A stretch of DNA of 64,000 nt, taken from Neobacillus massiliamazoniensis (lineage in GTDB: Bacteria; Bacillota; Bacilli; Bacillales; Cytobacillaceae). The notes beneath the pieces were generated by a model. That model did no database searches and was not told the DNA's origin. It saw nothing but the letters and a program-made list of their open reading frames with translations. Shown piece by piece: positions 48,737-56,288 of this stretch. A program made the position numbers and the translations under genes. The number at the start of each line of letters is the position of its first letter. Position 1 is the first letter of the stretch. The stretch lies in assembly GCF_001048695.1 (NCBI RefSeq), contig NZ_CVRB01000004.1:372001-436000 (forward strand), given 5' to 3'.

Positions 48737-49252
48737 CTAAAATAATAAAATTATCAGTAAAAGCCCGGCTAAGAATCCAAGACTCTTTACCATTTTTTCG
48801 TATTTTGCTTGGCTTTGAATGGCATCTGCCTCTTCTCTTTCAAGATGAGTGAGTGTTAAGATAATTTGTTTTTGTTGGGAATAGCGATCATAACGTCCAA
48901 GAGTTTCCCCAAATTGCCTCATAATTTCAAACTCTCCCTGCTTTAAGGCCGTTTTGCTCCAAACTTCTTTTAAACTTGTTTCCCAGGCCTCTTTTACCGT
49001 TGTTTCTGTATTCGTTAGCCTTCCAGAAAAGGCGTCAAAAAATAATGAAAGGGGCTTTGGAAGCTGAGCGGATAATCTTCTCGCGGCTTCATGCAATGGA
49101 GTATGTCCATACATGATTTCTGCCTCAAGTGCTTGCAGGGCAGACCTTAATGCTCTCAATTGCCTTGGGCGGTCGCTTAAGTGCTTTGCAGCCTCAAAAC
49201 CTGTCCATGTGGTTGCGATAATAATGAATATGGCCCCAATAATTTTTATCAT
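48737..49252 (-). CDS. spoIIIAB: Stage III sporulation protein AB
   Basis: 171 residues with a membrane helix at each end (about 3-15 and 155-171) and a helical cytoplasmic middle (GHTPLHEAARRLSAQLP, ETLGRYDRYSQQKQI). It resembles GspF-type assembly proteins. The start ATG follows the spoIIIAA stop without a gap. Confidence 0.94.
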   Translation of the reverse strand: MIKIIGAIFIIIATTWTGFEAAKHLSDRPRQLRALRSALQALEAEIMYGHTPLHEAARRLSAQLPKPLSLFFDAFSGRLTNTETTVKEAWETSLKEVWSKTALKQGEFEIMRQFGETLGRYDRYSQQKQIILTLTHLEREEADAIQSQAKYEKMVKSLGFLAGLLLIILLF

Positions 49253-50176
49253 TTACTTCACGCTCACTCTTTGTTTCATTTCATTTCCATTTTCATCCAA
49301 AATATGGGTGATCGTACCAGGACCCTCTTTCCGGCTAAGTAAGATATATCGTTTAAAAATTCTTTGATTCACTATTTCCTTTAAAGATGGTCTGTTCCTT
49401 ATTTCTTCGATGCTTACCCCATGTGTTGTCATCATTAGTTTAATTCCAGCATGCACCGCCTCTTGAATCGCTTCTGCATCTTCCTTCCGTCCAATTTCAT
49501 CGACAATGAGGACATCCGGACTCATTGAACGAATCATCATCATCATTCCTTCGGCTTTCGGACAGGCATCTAAAACATCTAGTCGATGTCCAAATGTCAA
49601 TTGCGGAATCCCATTTACACAGCCTGCAATTTCACTGCGTTCATCAACAATTCCTACTTTTTTTGCCTCTATCCCTTTTGTCGGGATTCCGGAAGAAATG
49701 ACTCTAGCTATATCACGTAATAATGTCGTTTTTCCTGTTTGCGGTGGTCCGATTACCATCGTGTGCATCCAGCTACCTTGAAAAAGATAAGGGATAAGAG
49801 GGTCTGAAATCCCAATTTTCTCCTTTGCAATTCGTATGTTAAAGGAAGAAACATCTCGAATGGCTTTCACCTTACCTTCCTCTAAGATCACCTTTCCCGC
49901 AAGGCCAATTCTATGCCCCCCCGATACCGTTATATACCCGCGTTTTAGCTCTTCTTCAAGCGTATAAATGGAAAAATGGCTTATTTTGTTCATTAAGTGA
50001 AAGGCATCTTCAGTCTGAATCGAATACGAAATAAATCTAGGTGCTCCTTTCATAACGATTTCAATCGGACGATTGATTCGTAAGCGAATTTCTTCCAAGT
50101 CTTCTTTTTGATTAGGAGGGATTTGGCTGATTAAGTCTGCAATGTTTTTCGGTAAAAATTTCAGGATAGTTTCCAC
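49253..50176 (-). CDS. spoIIIAA: Stage III sporulation protein AA (ATPase)
   Basis: Secretion-type ATPase thought to power the SpoIIIA channel. Walker A IGPPQTGKTTLLRDIAR is at about residue 143, the Walker B region VLIVDEIGRKEDAEAI at about 225, followed by MMTTHGVSIEE. 307 residues. GTG start at 50176 after AAGGAGG. First gene of the operon, behind a sigma-E promoter. Confidence 0.95.
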   Translation of the reverse strand: METILKFLPKNIADLISQIPPNQKEDLEEIRLRINRPIEIVMKGAPRFISYSIQTEDAFHLMNKISHFSIYTLEEELKRGYITVSGGHRIGLAGKVILEEGKVKAIRDVSSFNIRIAKEKIGISDPLIPYLFQGSWMHTMVIGPPQTGKTTLLRDIARVISSGIPTKGIEAKKVGIVDERSEIAGCVNGIPQLTFGHRLDVLDACPKAEGMMMMIRSMSPDVLIVDEIGRKEDAEAIQEAVHAGIKLMMTTHGVSIEEIRNRPSLKEIVNQRIFKRYILLSRKEGPGTITHILDENGNEMKQRVSVK

Positions 50177-50214
50177 AATGATTCCTCCTTATGTCTCTTC
50201 ATCTCATTATTTAA

Positions 50215-50242
50215 AATGTATGCCTGCTCGGACACATTATGA
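50215..50242 (-). promoter_or_regulatory. Sigma-E promoter of the spoIIIA operon
   Basis: On the minus strand TCATAAT (-35, consensus KMATATW with one change) and CATACATT (-10, consensus CATACAMT, mostly matching) are 13 bases apart, about 40 bases before the spoIIIAA start. The B. subtilis operon is transcribed by mother-cell sigma-E. Confidence 0.8.
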
Positions 50243-50376
50243 CATTTAAGACTGTCAATTCTTTTAAAATAGTAGGCAATCTATTACTAGAAACCGAAAG
50301 AGTGTTGGATGGAAAATAGATTTTACAGAGTGGAACATTTCTTAAAATACAACCGTATTTTATTAGAGGGATAAGT

Positions 50377-51057
50377 ATGAAAGGGGACAAAATAGTGTTT
50401 AATTACCCGCCTCCAAACCGTAATGGCCATCCACCTAAAGGTCATTTAATTAAAGTGACAGGGGAAGGTGAAATCGCTGCCTTGCCTGACACGGCTTCCA
50501 TAAACCTTGGTGTTATAACAGAAAATAAAGAACTAGTTGCATCACAACAACAAAATTCCAAGGAAATTTCAAAGGTAATTCAATCATTATTATTATTAGG
50601 GATCCCTAAAAATCATCTGCAAACCTTCGATTACAGAATCGAGTCAGTTTATGATTATGTACAAGGAAAACAAATTTTTCGAGGCTATAAAATCACTAAC
50701 CTATTAAAAGTGAAAATAGAAGATTTATCGATGATTGGAAAGATTGTCGATACTGCAGTCCATAACGGTGCTAATTATGTTTCCAATGTTCAGTTCACAT
50801 TGAAAGACAAAGAATCTTTTTATCAGCAAGCACTTATTCTAGCCATAAACAATGCAACCGAAAAAGCTAAAACGATTGCAAAAACAATTAACGTAACTCT
50901 AATTCCAACACCCATACTTGTTCAAGAAGCTGATACTGCCATTAAACCCTTTTACAGCCACCATGAAACATTCGTAAAAGGGGTTACCTCCACCCAAATT
51001 GAACCAGGAGAACTTCTTATCAAAGCAAATATTGCTGCGGAATTTCAGTACTTTTAA
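50377..51057 (+). CDS. SIMPL domain-containing protein (DUF541)
   Basis: A 226-residue protein with the SIMPL fold: GHLIKVTGEGEIAALPDTASINLGV at residues 22-46, then NSKEISKVIQSLLLLGIPKNHLQTFDY and GYKITNLLKVKIEDLSMIGKIVD in pieces, and a late GELLIKANIAAEFQY. Most SIMPL proteins have a signal peptide; this one does not, only a Pro/Asn-rich start. It is divergent from spoIIIAA and opens the region not found between spoIIIAA and efp in B. subtilis. Function unknown. Confidence 0.85.
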   Translation: MKGDKIVFNYPPPNRNGHPPKGHLIKVTGEGEIAALPDTASINLGVITENKELVASQQQNSKEISKVIQSLLLLGIPKNHLQTFDYRIESVYDYVQGKQIFRGYKITNLLKVKIEDLSMIGKIVDTAVHNGANYVSNVQFTLKDKESFYQQALILAINNATEKAKTIAKTINVTLIPTPILVQEADTAIKPFYSHHETFVKGVTSTQIEPGELLIKANIAAEFQYF

Positions 51058-51092
51058 AGGGCCGGCGCTGGACAATCCTCGAAGTCAAAATT
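51057..51092. repeat. Dispersed intergenic repeat, family 1, 3' end only
   Basis: GGGCCGGCGCTGGACAATCC then TCGAAGTCAAAATTC follows the SIMPL gene stop directly: the end signature of family 1 without its head. Confidence 0.6.
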
Positions 51093-51102
51093 CTAATAAA
51101 AA

Positions 51103-51345
51103 GGATGTGTTAAAGGTCATTATTGATTTTTGAAACTATGTTGATTGGAGCGGAAGGCGCGAGATCCTCGAAAATGCTATCGCATTTCCTTCGTGCGGTG
51201 TAGATTCAAAGATGCTGATTCAACGTCCTGCGGGAGTACGGGGCAGGGGAGACCCCGCAGGCGCTTAAGCGCCGAGGAGGCTCCCCGGAACGTCCGCGGA
51301 TGCTCGCTTCTTGAGCGCAAATCAACAGGCAAGTTTAACACAGCC
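51103..51345 (+). repeat. About 240-bp GC-rich dispersed repeat, family 2, copy 3 (inverted)
   Basis: Begins GGATGTGTTAAAGGTC and ends TTTAACACAGCC: the same element as at 11342 and 41747 in the opposite orientation, with the core GGAGTACGGGGCAGGGGAG. Open frames inside are repeat translations. It fills the gap between the SIMPL gene and the ccm operon end. Confidence 0.8.
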
Positions 51346-51352
51346 AATAAAA

Positions 51353-51392
51353 AAAGGATTGAACACCGTTTTTTTGGTGTGTTCAATCCTTT
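51353..51392 (-). terminator. Terminator of the ccm operon
   Basis: AAAGGATTGAACAC and GTGTTCAATCCTTT pair around a T-rich loop; a run follows on the minus strand. It stands 10 bases after the thioredoxin-like gene. Confidence 0.85.
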
Positions 51393-51401
51393 AAAAAAGT
51401 A

Positions 51402-51911
51402 TTAATTATCATATTGCTTAACCCAATTGTATAATTGCCCTTCTGTAATAGGACCATTGTAGTGAACTTTTATGATGCCTTTTTTATCAATGACAAACGT
51501 TTCAGGCTGTCCCGTAACATTATAAATTTTGGCATTATCGGCATTATAGTCGAATAAATAGTTCATACCTGCTTTATTGTTATTTGTTGCATTTTTAACA
51601 TTATCCTTTGTTTCGCCTTTATTAACCATGAGCAATTTATATTTGTCACCATAATCTTTTTGGAATGCCTCTAATTCCGGAGCCTCATCCTTGCATGGTG
51701 CACACCATGTTGCAAAATAATTTAAAATAACAATTTGCCCCTTATAATCTGTAAGCTTTGTTTTCCCACCGTTATAGTTTGGCAGTTCGAAATTGTATGC
51801 CTTATCGCCAACATCCGTATGTTTCGCTTTACCTATTAAGCTATAAGCAAAAAAGCTAAACATTCCAACCAATAGAATCAATACGAGTGATTTGATGACT
51901 CGTTGGTTCAT
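51402..51911 (-). CDS. Membrane-anchored thioredoxin-like protein (CcmG/ResA type)
   Basis: Extracytoplasmic thiol-disulfide reductant for the haem-binding cysteines of apocytochrome c. One N-terminal membrane helix (about 7-26) is followed by a TlpA/ResA-like thioredoxin fold with WCAPC (Cys70, Cys73), a cis-Pro loop VTGQPETFVID, and 169 residues. I choose ATG 51911 with AGGAGG 8 bases upstream; an extension of six residues is not needed. It closes the ccm operon, so it most likely plays the CcmG role, although on sequence alone it cannot be separated from ResA. A family 3 repeat lies between it and ccmD. Confidence 0.88.
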   Translation of the reverse strand: MNQRVIKSLVLILLVGMFSFFAYSLIGKAKHTDVGDKAYNFELPNYNGGKTKLTDYKGQIVILNYFATWCAPCKDEAPELEAFQKDYGDKYKLLMVNKGETKDNVKNATNNNKAGMNYLFDYNADNAKIYNVTGQPETFVIDKKGIIKVHYNGPITEGQLYNWVKQYDN

Positions 51912-51951
51912 CACACTTCCTCCTGACACCGCTAAGGTTTTACCTCAAAAA

Positions 51952-51996
51952 GAGGGTGTCTCAAAAGAGTCTGACTCTTTGTTTTAAGACATCCTC
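51952..51996. repeat. GGATGTC hairpin repeat, family 3, short copy 4
   Basis: GAGGGTGTCTCAAAAGAGTC at the left and GTTTTAAGACATCCTC at the right are inverted tips. It lies between ccmD and the CcmG-like gene and could reduce read-through to the latter. Confidence 0.6.
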
Positions 51997-52076
51997 ATTC
52001 TCTTCCTTACTTTCCTTTCGCGCATAAGAGCAACTACGCCTCTGTCTTCGCCCTTAGGGCTCGCGTATCGGCTAGT

Positions 52077-52211
52077 TTATTTATCTAATTGCTTTAAAAA
52101 CTCAATTTCTTTTTTAAGCTTATTTTGTTTTCGATCAATAACAAATAAATAAGCAAAAATGATCACCCAAGCAACTGAATATGCAGCATACATAAATTGG
52201 TAGTTCATCAT
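52077..52211 (-). CDS. ccmD: CcmD-like small haem exporter subunit
   Basis: A 44-residue protein beginning MMNYQFMYAAYSVAWVIIFA and ending FLKQLDK: one membrane helix (about 7-26) and a charged helical tail (DRKQNKLKKEIEF). That is the layout of CcmD, which links CcmC-CcmE to CcmAB. AGGAGG lies 5 bases before the ATG. It starts 9 bases after the ccmC stop, between ccmC and the CcmG-like gene, the classical ccmD position. It is short enough to be missed by automatic calling. Confidence 0.88.
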   Translation of the reverse strand: MMNYQFMYAAYSVAWVIIFAYLFVIDRKQNKLKKEIEFLKQLDK

Positions 52212-52220
52212 CAATTCCTC

Positions 52221-52982
52221 CTAATCTTCCAATCTTTCTCTTAATTTTTCTTTATATTGTTCTACTTTAATTCTCATATTCTCAAGAGTGACTCCCTTGT
52301 TAAGCAAATAGGAATAAAGAATCGTGAACGTAGCAATTGTAACTAATAATGCTACAAGCATCGTCGATGATATCCCCCCGCCTGTTTGATTCACTCCATT
52401 CCCAAATACAATTGGATGCAGTTTTGTCTGCCACCAACGGATGGCAAAGAATACAATTGGTACATCTACAAAGCCAATAATCCCAAATACTGCCGCTAAT
52501 CTTGCTTTCTTATCCCAAACACCATCCATATGACGAATCATAATGTAGGCGATATAGATAAAAAATAAAATTAACGTTGTGATTAAGCGCGGTTCCCATA
52601 CCCACCAAGTATTCCATGCGGATTTTGCCCAAATGGGACCGGTTGTTAAAACAATCAATGTAAAAACAACTCCGATTTCTGCCGAAACATATGCATAAGT
52701 ATCAAATACTCTTTTTCGTTTAATTAAAAACAACACACTGAAAACAAAAGTTACAAAAAAGGCAAAAAAGGCAACCCACGCAGAACTGACATGGAAATAA
52801 AAGATTTTTTGCGCTGCTCCCATCGTTTTCTCTTCTTCCGCATAGAGGAAGATTAAATAAATGGAAGCTAACATGGAAACGACAGAGCCGCCGAATAATA
52901 TTTTTGGCAATATTGAAGCTTTAGTATTCTCTAGTTGCGATACGGGAAGCGCGGTTTTCTCTCGTTCGAGATTCATACTCAT
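52221..52982 (-). CDS. ccmC: Haem exporter protein CcmC
   Basis: Polytopic membrane protein that hands haem to CcmE. About six hydrophobic segments; the Trp-rich haem-handling motif reads WNTWWVWEPRL (about 123-133, normally ending WDPRL), flanked by His64 (FYFHVSSAWV) and His189 (TKLHPIVFG), the two axial haem ligands in CcmC. 253 residues. It follows ccmB by 3 bases. The Asp to Glu change in the WWD motif is unusual. Confidence 0.9.
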   Translation of the reverse strand: MSMNLEREKTALPVSQLENTKASILPKILFGGSVVSMLASIYLIFLYAEEEKTMGAAQKIFYFHVSSAWVAFFAFFVTFVFSVLFLIKRKRVFDTYAYVSAEIGVVFTLIVLTTGPIWAKSAWNTWWVWEPRLITTLILFFIYIAYIMIRHMDGVWDKKARLAAVFGIIGFVDVPIVFFAIRWWQTKLHPIVFGNGVNQTGGGISSTMLVALLVTIATFTILYSYLLNKGVTLENMRIKVEQYKEKLRERLED

Positions 52983-52985
52983 AAT

Positions 52986-53666
52986 TTAAACCTCCAGCAC
53001 ATAATCAATTAATAAAAGACAAACTACAAAGAAAATGACATCATATGATGTGACCATTTGCGTCCAGGCAAGTGCACTTGATAACTTGCTCATATCCGAT
53101 AAAATGATCCTAGTTGCCTGGGTAACGCCGATTAAAATGGGACTTGTAATCGGAAAAAGTAACAAAGGTAATAACATTTCACTACTTTTTGAATTAGCTG
53201 CTAAGGCTGCTAAAAAAGTACCTATTGAAACAAATCCGAAGCTCCCCACGAAAATAACAAGAATAAAGTATGGAATGCTGCCTAGCATTTTGAAATCAAA
53301 TAATAAGAATAAAAAGGGAATAGAGACAATTTCAACAATTAAAATCATAATTAAATTTGCAATAAACTTTCCTAAAAAAATACTTGCAGCTTCCATCGGA
53401 GCTACCAATAAACCTTGTATGGTGTCATTTCGCTGTTCCGAAATAAACGATCGATTAAGACCTAATATGCCGGCAAATACGATAATAACCCAAATAATCC
53501 CCGGAATGACAGCCTTCGTCATATTACTGGATGGGTCAAAGGCAAAGCTGAAAACAACAATCACAAGTCCTGCAAAAATAATTTGAGTTACCAGAATCTG
53601 TTTTGTTTTCAATTCAGAGAGTATATCTTTTTTGGCAAGCAAGAGGGCTGTTCTTAAAACGTTCAT
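52986..53666 (-). CDS. ccmB: Haem exporter protein CcmB
   Basis: Permease partner of CcmA. 226 residues with about six membrane helices and the family sequence around ISEQRNDTIQGLLVAPMEAASIFLGKF (in pieces) and LLPLLLFPITSPILIG. It is coupled to ccmA by a 4-base ATGA overlap. In System I, CcmAB uses ATP to release holo-CcmE from CcmC. Confidence 0.92.
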   Translation of the reverse strand: MNVLRTALLLAKKDILSELKTKQILVTQIIFAGLVIVVFSFAFDPSSNMTKAVIPGIIWVIIVFAGILGLNRSFISEQRNDTIQGLLVAPMEAASIFLGKFIANLIMILIVEIVSIPFLFLLFDFKMLGSIPYFILVIFVGSFGFVSIGTFLAALAANSKSSEMLLPLLLFPITSPILIGVTQATRIILSDMSKLSSALAWTQMVTSYDVIFFVVCLLLIDYVLEV

Positions 53667-54367
53667 GATACTCCCTCCACTTGAAGTTCATATTTTTCGG
53701 AAACAATACCTAGTGATTGATTCTCTATTTTGAAATCATCGACAATCTTCCCATTTTTCACGATAATAATCCTGTCACATATTTCAGCAGCCTGCTTAAA
53801 ATCATGCGTTACCATTAAGGTAGTGGTACCTTTTTTCTTCATTGAAAGAATCACAGTATTAAGAATTGAAATCGCTCCTTGATCCAATCCCGTGTGAGGT
53901 TCATCCAAGAGAAGAATTTCCGGTTCATGGACAATGGCGCGGGCAATAGCAATTCGCTGGATCATCCCTCTCGAAAAATTCTTCACAGGCTCATTTAAGA
54001 AAAATGACAACCCTACTTCTTTTACTAGCTCTTTGGCTCTTTTTTCAACATCCTTAACTCCGTATATATTCCCAAAGAAAACGAGATTCTCTAAAGGGGA
54101 ATAATGGTCATAAAGCAAGCTGGAATGGGGTAAATAGCCCAAGATTTTTTTTATCGCAATATGGTTCTTTTTCAATTCTAAACCATTGATTTTGATATCC
54201 CCTGATGTAGGTTTTATGAGCGTCGCCAGTACTTTTAATAACGTACTTTTCCCCGCTCCATTTGGTCCAAGGATGGCAACTGTTTCTCCTTTATTTATTG
54301 AGAGGTCTACACCACGCAAAATCAACTTATTGTCAGCTTGCTTCGTAAGCTTCTTTACTTCAATCAT
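53663..54367 (-). CDS. ccmA: Cytochrome c maturation ABC transporter ATP-binding protein CcmA
   Basis: ATPase subunit with Walker A GPNGAGKST (about residue 35), signature NFSRGMIQRIAIARA, Walker B ILLLDEPHTGLD and switch His (VTHDFKQAA). I use ATG 54367, 234 residues, preceded by GGGAGGT; the open frame extends 11 residues further with no ribosome binding site. Directly upstream of ccmB. Confidence 0.92.
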   Translation of the reverse strand: MIEVKKLTKQADNKLILRGVDLSINKGETVAILGPNGAGKSTLLKVLATLIKPTSGDIKINGLELKKNHIAIKKILGYLPHSSLLYDHYSPLENLVFFGNIYGVKDVEKRAKELVKEVGLSFFLNEPVKNFSRGMIQRIAIARAIVHEPEILLLDEPHTGLDQGAISILNTVILSMKKKGTTTLMVTHDFKQAAEICDRIIIVKNGKIVDDFKIENQSLGIVSEKYELQVEGVS

Positions 54368-54392
54368 TTTGCCGTACCTCCCATTCCAGCCT

Positions 54393-55400
54393 TTAATCAA
54401 TAAATTCCCTTAAACTCACTTTTACCTGGACAAGATGCTGCTTATAAGCAGCAAGTTTGGCATGATATTCATCCTCGGTTAATTCGCCATTGCCAAATGT
54501 CTCTTCAAGTTCAATGATTTTTTCCATAATGGCTTTTTGTTTCGCCATTAAATGTTTAAATGCCTTTTCTTCCTTGTCTGCACCTAATCTTTCTTCTTCC
54601 AATCTCGCTTTTCTTCTGAAATAGATATAATAAGAAATTCCAGCAATGATTACGGCAATAAGTACAATTAAAAAGACGTGTGGATTAAAGTTATGCAATG
54701 GTGACTCCCCCCACATCCGAATATGGCCAGGGTTATGAAATGCCGGGGCTGTTCTTGTAACCGAATTGCTGGTAGAGCTGGATTTTCCATTGCCACTTTG
54801 TGTATTTGCTTGCACCGCACTGTCCGCAGATGGCTGTTTGTCTTTGTTATAGGTCATGGTAAACGTCTGGTTTAATTGAATTCCTTCTACACTATATACC
54901 CAGTAATTTTTATTTTCGAAATTGTAGAGTCCTTGATTGGAAGATTCAACTCCTTTAAACTCGACACTGCCCATTCCTTCAGGGACAAGAACCTGCATAA
55001 TTTGTACGGGATATTCAATTTTAATCTGGATGTCTTTTCCTTTTGCAATGCGATAAGTGTATTGCAAGCCAACACTCTGATTAGCCGGGATTGGATTGGT
55101 TGTCACAAAACCTGTATCGGTCTTTTTATAGGAAATTTTGCTATCTAAAATATTTAGGTTTGTAGCCCCTTCCGGAAGTGTTACCTTTATTACCTCTTCA
55201 GCGTTTCCATCGCCCTTATAATCTTGTCCTGTAGTATTCGTATAATTCACCATATTTGAGACAACTGTTGAGCCATCTTCAGCTGGACTAACGACAAGAT
55301 AATTTAAATCGATGGAAACAGGAGAATTAGTTGCGGCTAATCCATTCATTGGAATCAGCAACAACAGTCCAAGAAAGAAGACCGTGATTTTCTTGATCAC
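54393..55400 (-). CDS. Unrecognised membrane protein of the ccm operon (signal peptide, beta domain, TM, coiled tail)
   Basis: 335 residues, not recognised. Visible: a signal peptide (1-22, ending GLAA); an extracytoplasmic region (23-180) of likely beta structure with DYKGDGNAEEVIKVTLPEGA; a Ser/Asn linker; a His-rich stretch before the membrane (HNPGHIRMWGESPLHNFNPH, His222/225/236/241); one membrane helix (241-260); and a charged helical C-terminus with NGELTEDEYHAKLAAYK, a SHOCT-like motif. The same architecture recurs in the gene at 58768-59805. The start overlaps the end of the CcmI-like gene, and its tail precedes ccmA. The His cluster near the outer membrane face could bind haem; that is inference. 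Confidence 0.75.
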   Translation of the reverse strand: MIKKITVFFLGLLLLIPMNGLAATNSPVSIDLNYLVVSPAEDGSTVVSNMVNYTNTTGQDYKGDGNAEEVIKVTLPEGATNLNILDSKISYKKTDTGFVTTNPIPANQSVGLQYTYRIAKGKDIQIKIEYPVQIMQVLVPEGMGSVEFKGVESSNQGLYNFENKNYWVYSVEGIQLNQTFTMTYNKDKQPSADSAVQANTQSGNGKSSSTSNSVTRTAPAFHNPGHIRMWGESPLHNFNPHVFLIVLIAVIIAGISYYIYFRRKARLEEERLGADKEEKAFKHLMAKQKAIMEKIIELEETFGNGELTEDEYHAKLAAYKQHLVQVKVSLREFID

Positions 55401-55780
55401 TTTCCTTCCCCCTTTTTCTTTTTAAGCTCTTTTAATTGCGCCTCAATTTCTTTTTCAACTTCGGCCATTATATCTTGGTCGACTTGTTTATCAGCTGTCT
55501 GTGCTTCTTCCTTCATCAAAATTGCCACTTGTTCCTCATACTGCTTCTTTAATGACTTATAGTCTGAAGGGGAGATTTTATCCATTTTATAGTCAAACTC
55601 TAATTCATTTAATGTTGTCAGCAATGATTCTTTCGTGACAGATAAATCTTGATCTTTTGGGGTGAATGTTAAGTATGCTTCCCACTTAAAAAGTGGTGAT
55701 AAGATTAGAAAAAAACAAACAAGTGCTAATACGGCTGTAAAAACAATCGATAAGATTGAAATATCATGCATTATGTTCAC
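55397..55780 (-). CDS. CcmI-like protein
   Basis: 127 residues: one N-terminal membrane helix (about 8-28) followed by a cytoplasmic coiled coil. SLLTTLNELEFDYKMDKISPSDYKSLKKQYEEQVA in pieces is the characteristic start of CcmI (Leu-Glu-Phe-Asp, Gly/Asp-Lys-Ile, Asp-Tyr). The TPR domain of long CcmI proteins is absent. Located directly after ccmH, as CcmI genes often are. Its role as apocytochrome chaperone is inference. Confidence 0.7.
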   Translation of the reverse strand: MNIMHDISILSIVFTAVLALVCFFLILSPLFKWEAYLTFTPKDQDLSVTKESLLTTLNELEFDYKMDKISPSDYKSLKKQYEEQVAILMKEEAQTADKQVDQDIMAEVEKEIEAQLKELKKKKGEGK

Positions 55781-55783
55781 ATC

Positions 55784-56287
55784 CTAAAGATACTTTTTGC
55801 GTTCTTCATCGATAATGGAAGAAAGGATTTCTTCTTCTATTTCGTCCTCATTGCTTTTATGTTCCGTGACTAGTTCATCTGTATCCTTTTTCTTCACCCA
55901 TTTTCGAGTGACAAATAACAAGGCAACAGCACCAGCACCTAATGCTACAAATGGAAGAACCCATGCCGTTAAGCTAAATCCGCTTTTTTTAGGAGCTGTT
56001 AAAATGGATTCTCCATAAATTTTGACATAGTAGTCGCGGATTTTATCCTTATCCCAGCCTTTGTTCATCATCGCAACAAGGTCCTGTTTAAACTGTTTCG
56101 TCAGGCTGCATGTGCTAGGGTCACACTCATAATGATCTTGACCACAGCCACACGTACAATTAAATTGAGAAGCAACTGCTTTAAATTCTGGAGATTTATA
56201 ATCAATTTCCTTCGCTGCTGCCGTAAGAAAGGATGCTTGGAAAATAAATGCAATCACTAGAAGCATCAAATAAATCTTGTTTTTCAC
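55784..56287 (-). CDS. ccmH: Cytochrome c maturation protein CcmH (variant CTCGC motif)
   Basis: Thiol protein that works with CcmF in haem ligation. A signal-like helix (about 5-24), an extracytoplasmic three-helix domain (30-115) with KAVASQFNCTCGCGQDHYECDPSTC (in pieces) and YYVKIYGESILTAPKKSGFSL, a second helix (about 119-138) and an acidic tail. Normal CcmH has LRCxxC; here Cys44, Cys46 and Cys48 form CTCGC, with two more Cys at 55 and 60. I choose GTG 56287 with AGAGGTG 7 bases before it (167 residues); ccmF stops one base earlier. Confidence 0.85.
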   Translation of the reverse strand: MKNKIYLMLLVIAFIFQASFLTAAAKEIDYKSPEFKAVASQFNCTCGCGQDHYECDPSTCSLTKQFKQDLVAMMNKGWDKDKIRDYYVKIYGESILTAPKKSGFSLTAWVLPFVALGAGAVALLFVTRKWVKKKDTDELVTEHKSNEDEIEEEILSSIIDEERKKYL

Positions 56288-56288
56288 T

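Noticed and set aside
51145..51405. 86-codon plus-strand open frame (and matching frames at 41713-41946 and 11312-11494)
   Set aside because: They lie inside family 2 repeats and give the same Arg/Ser-rich translation in each copy; no ribosome binding site and no family resemblance.
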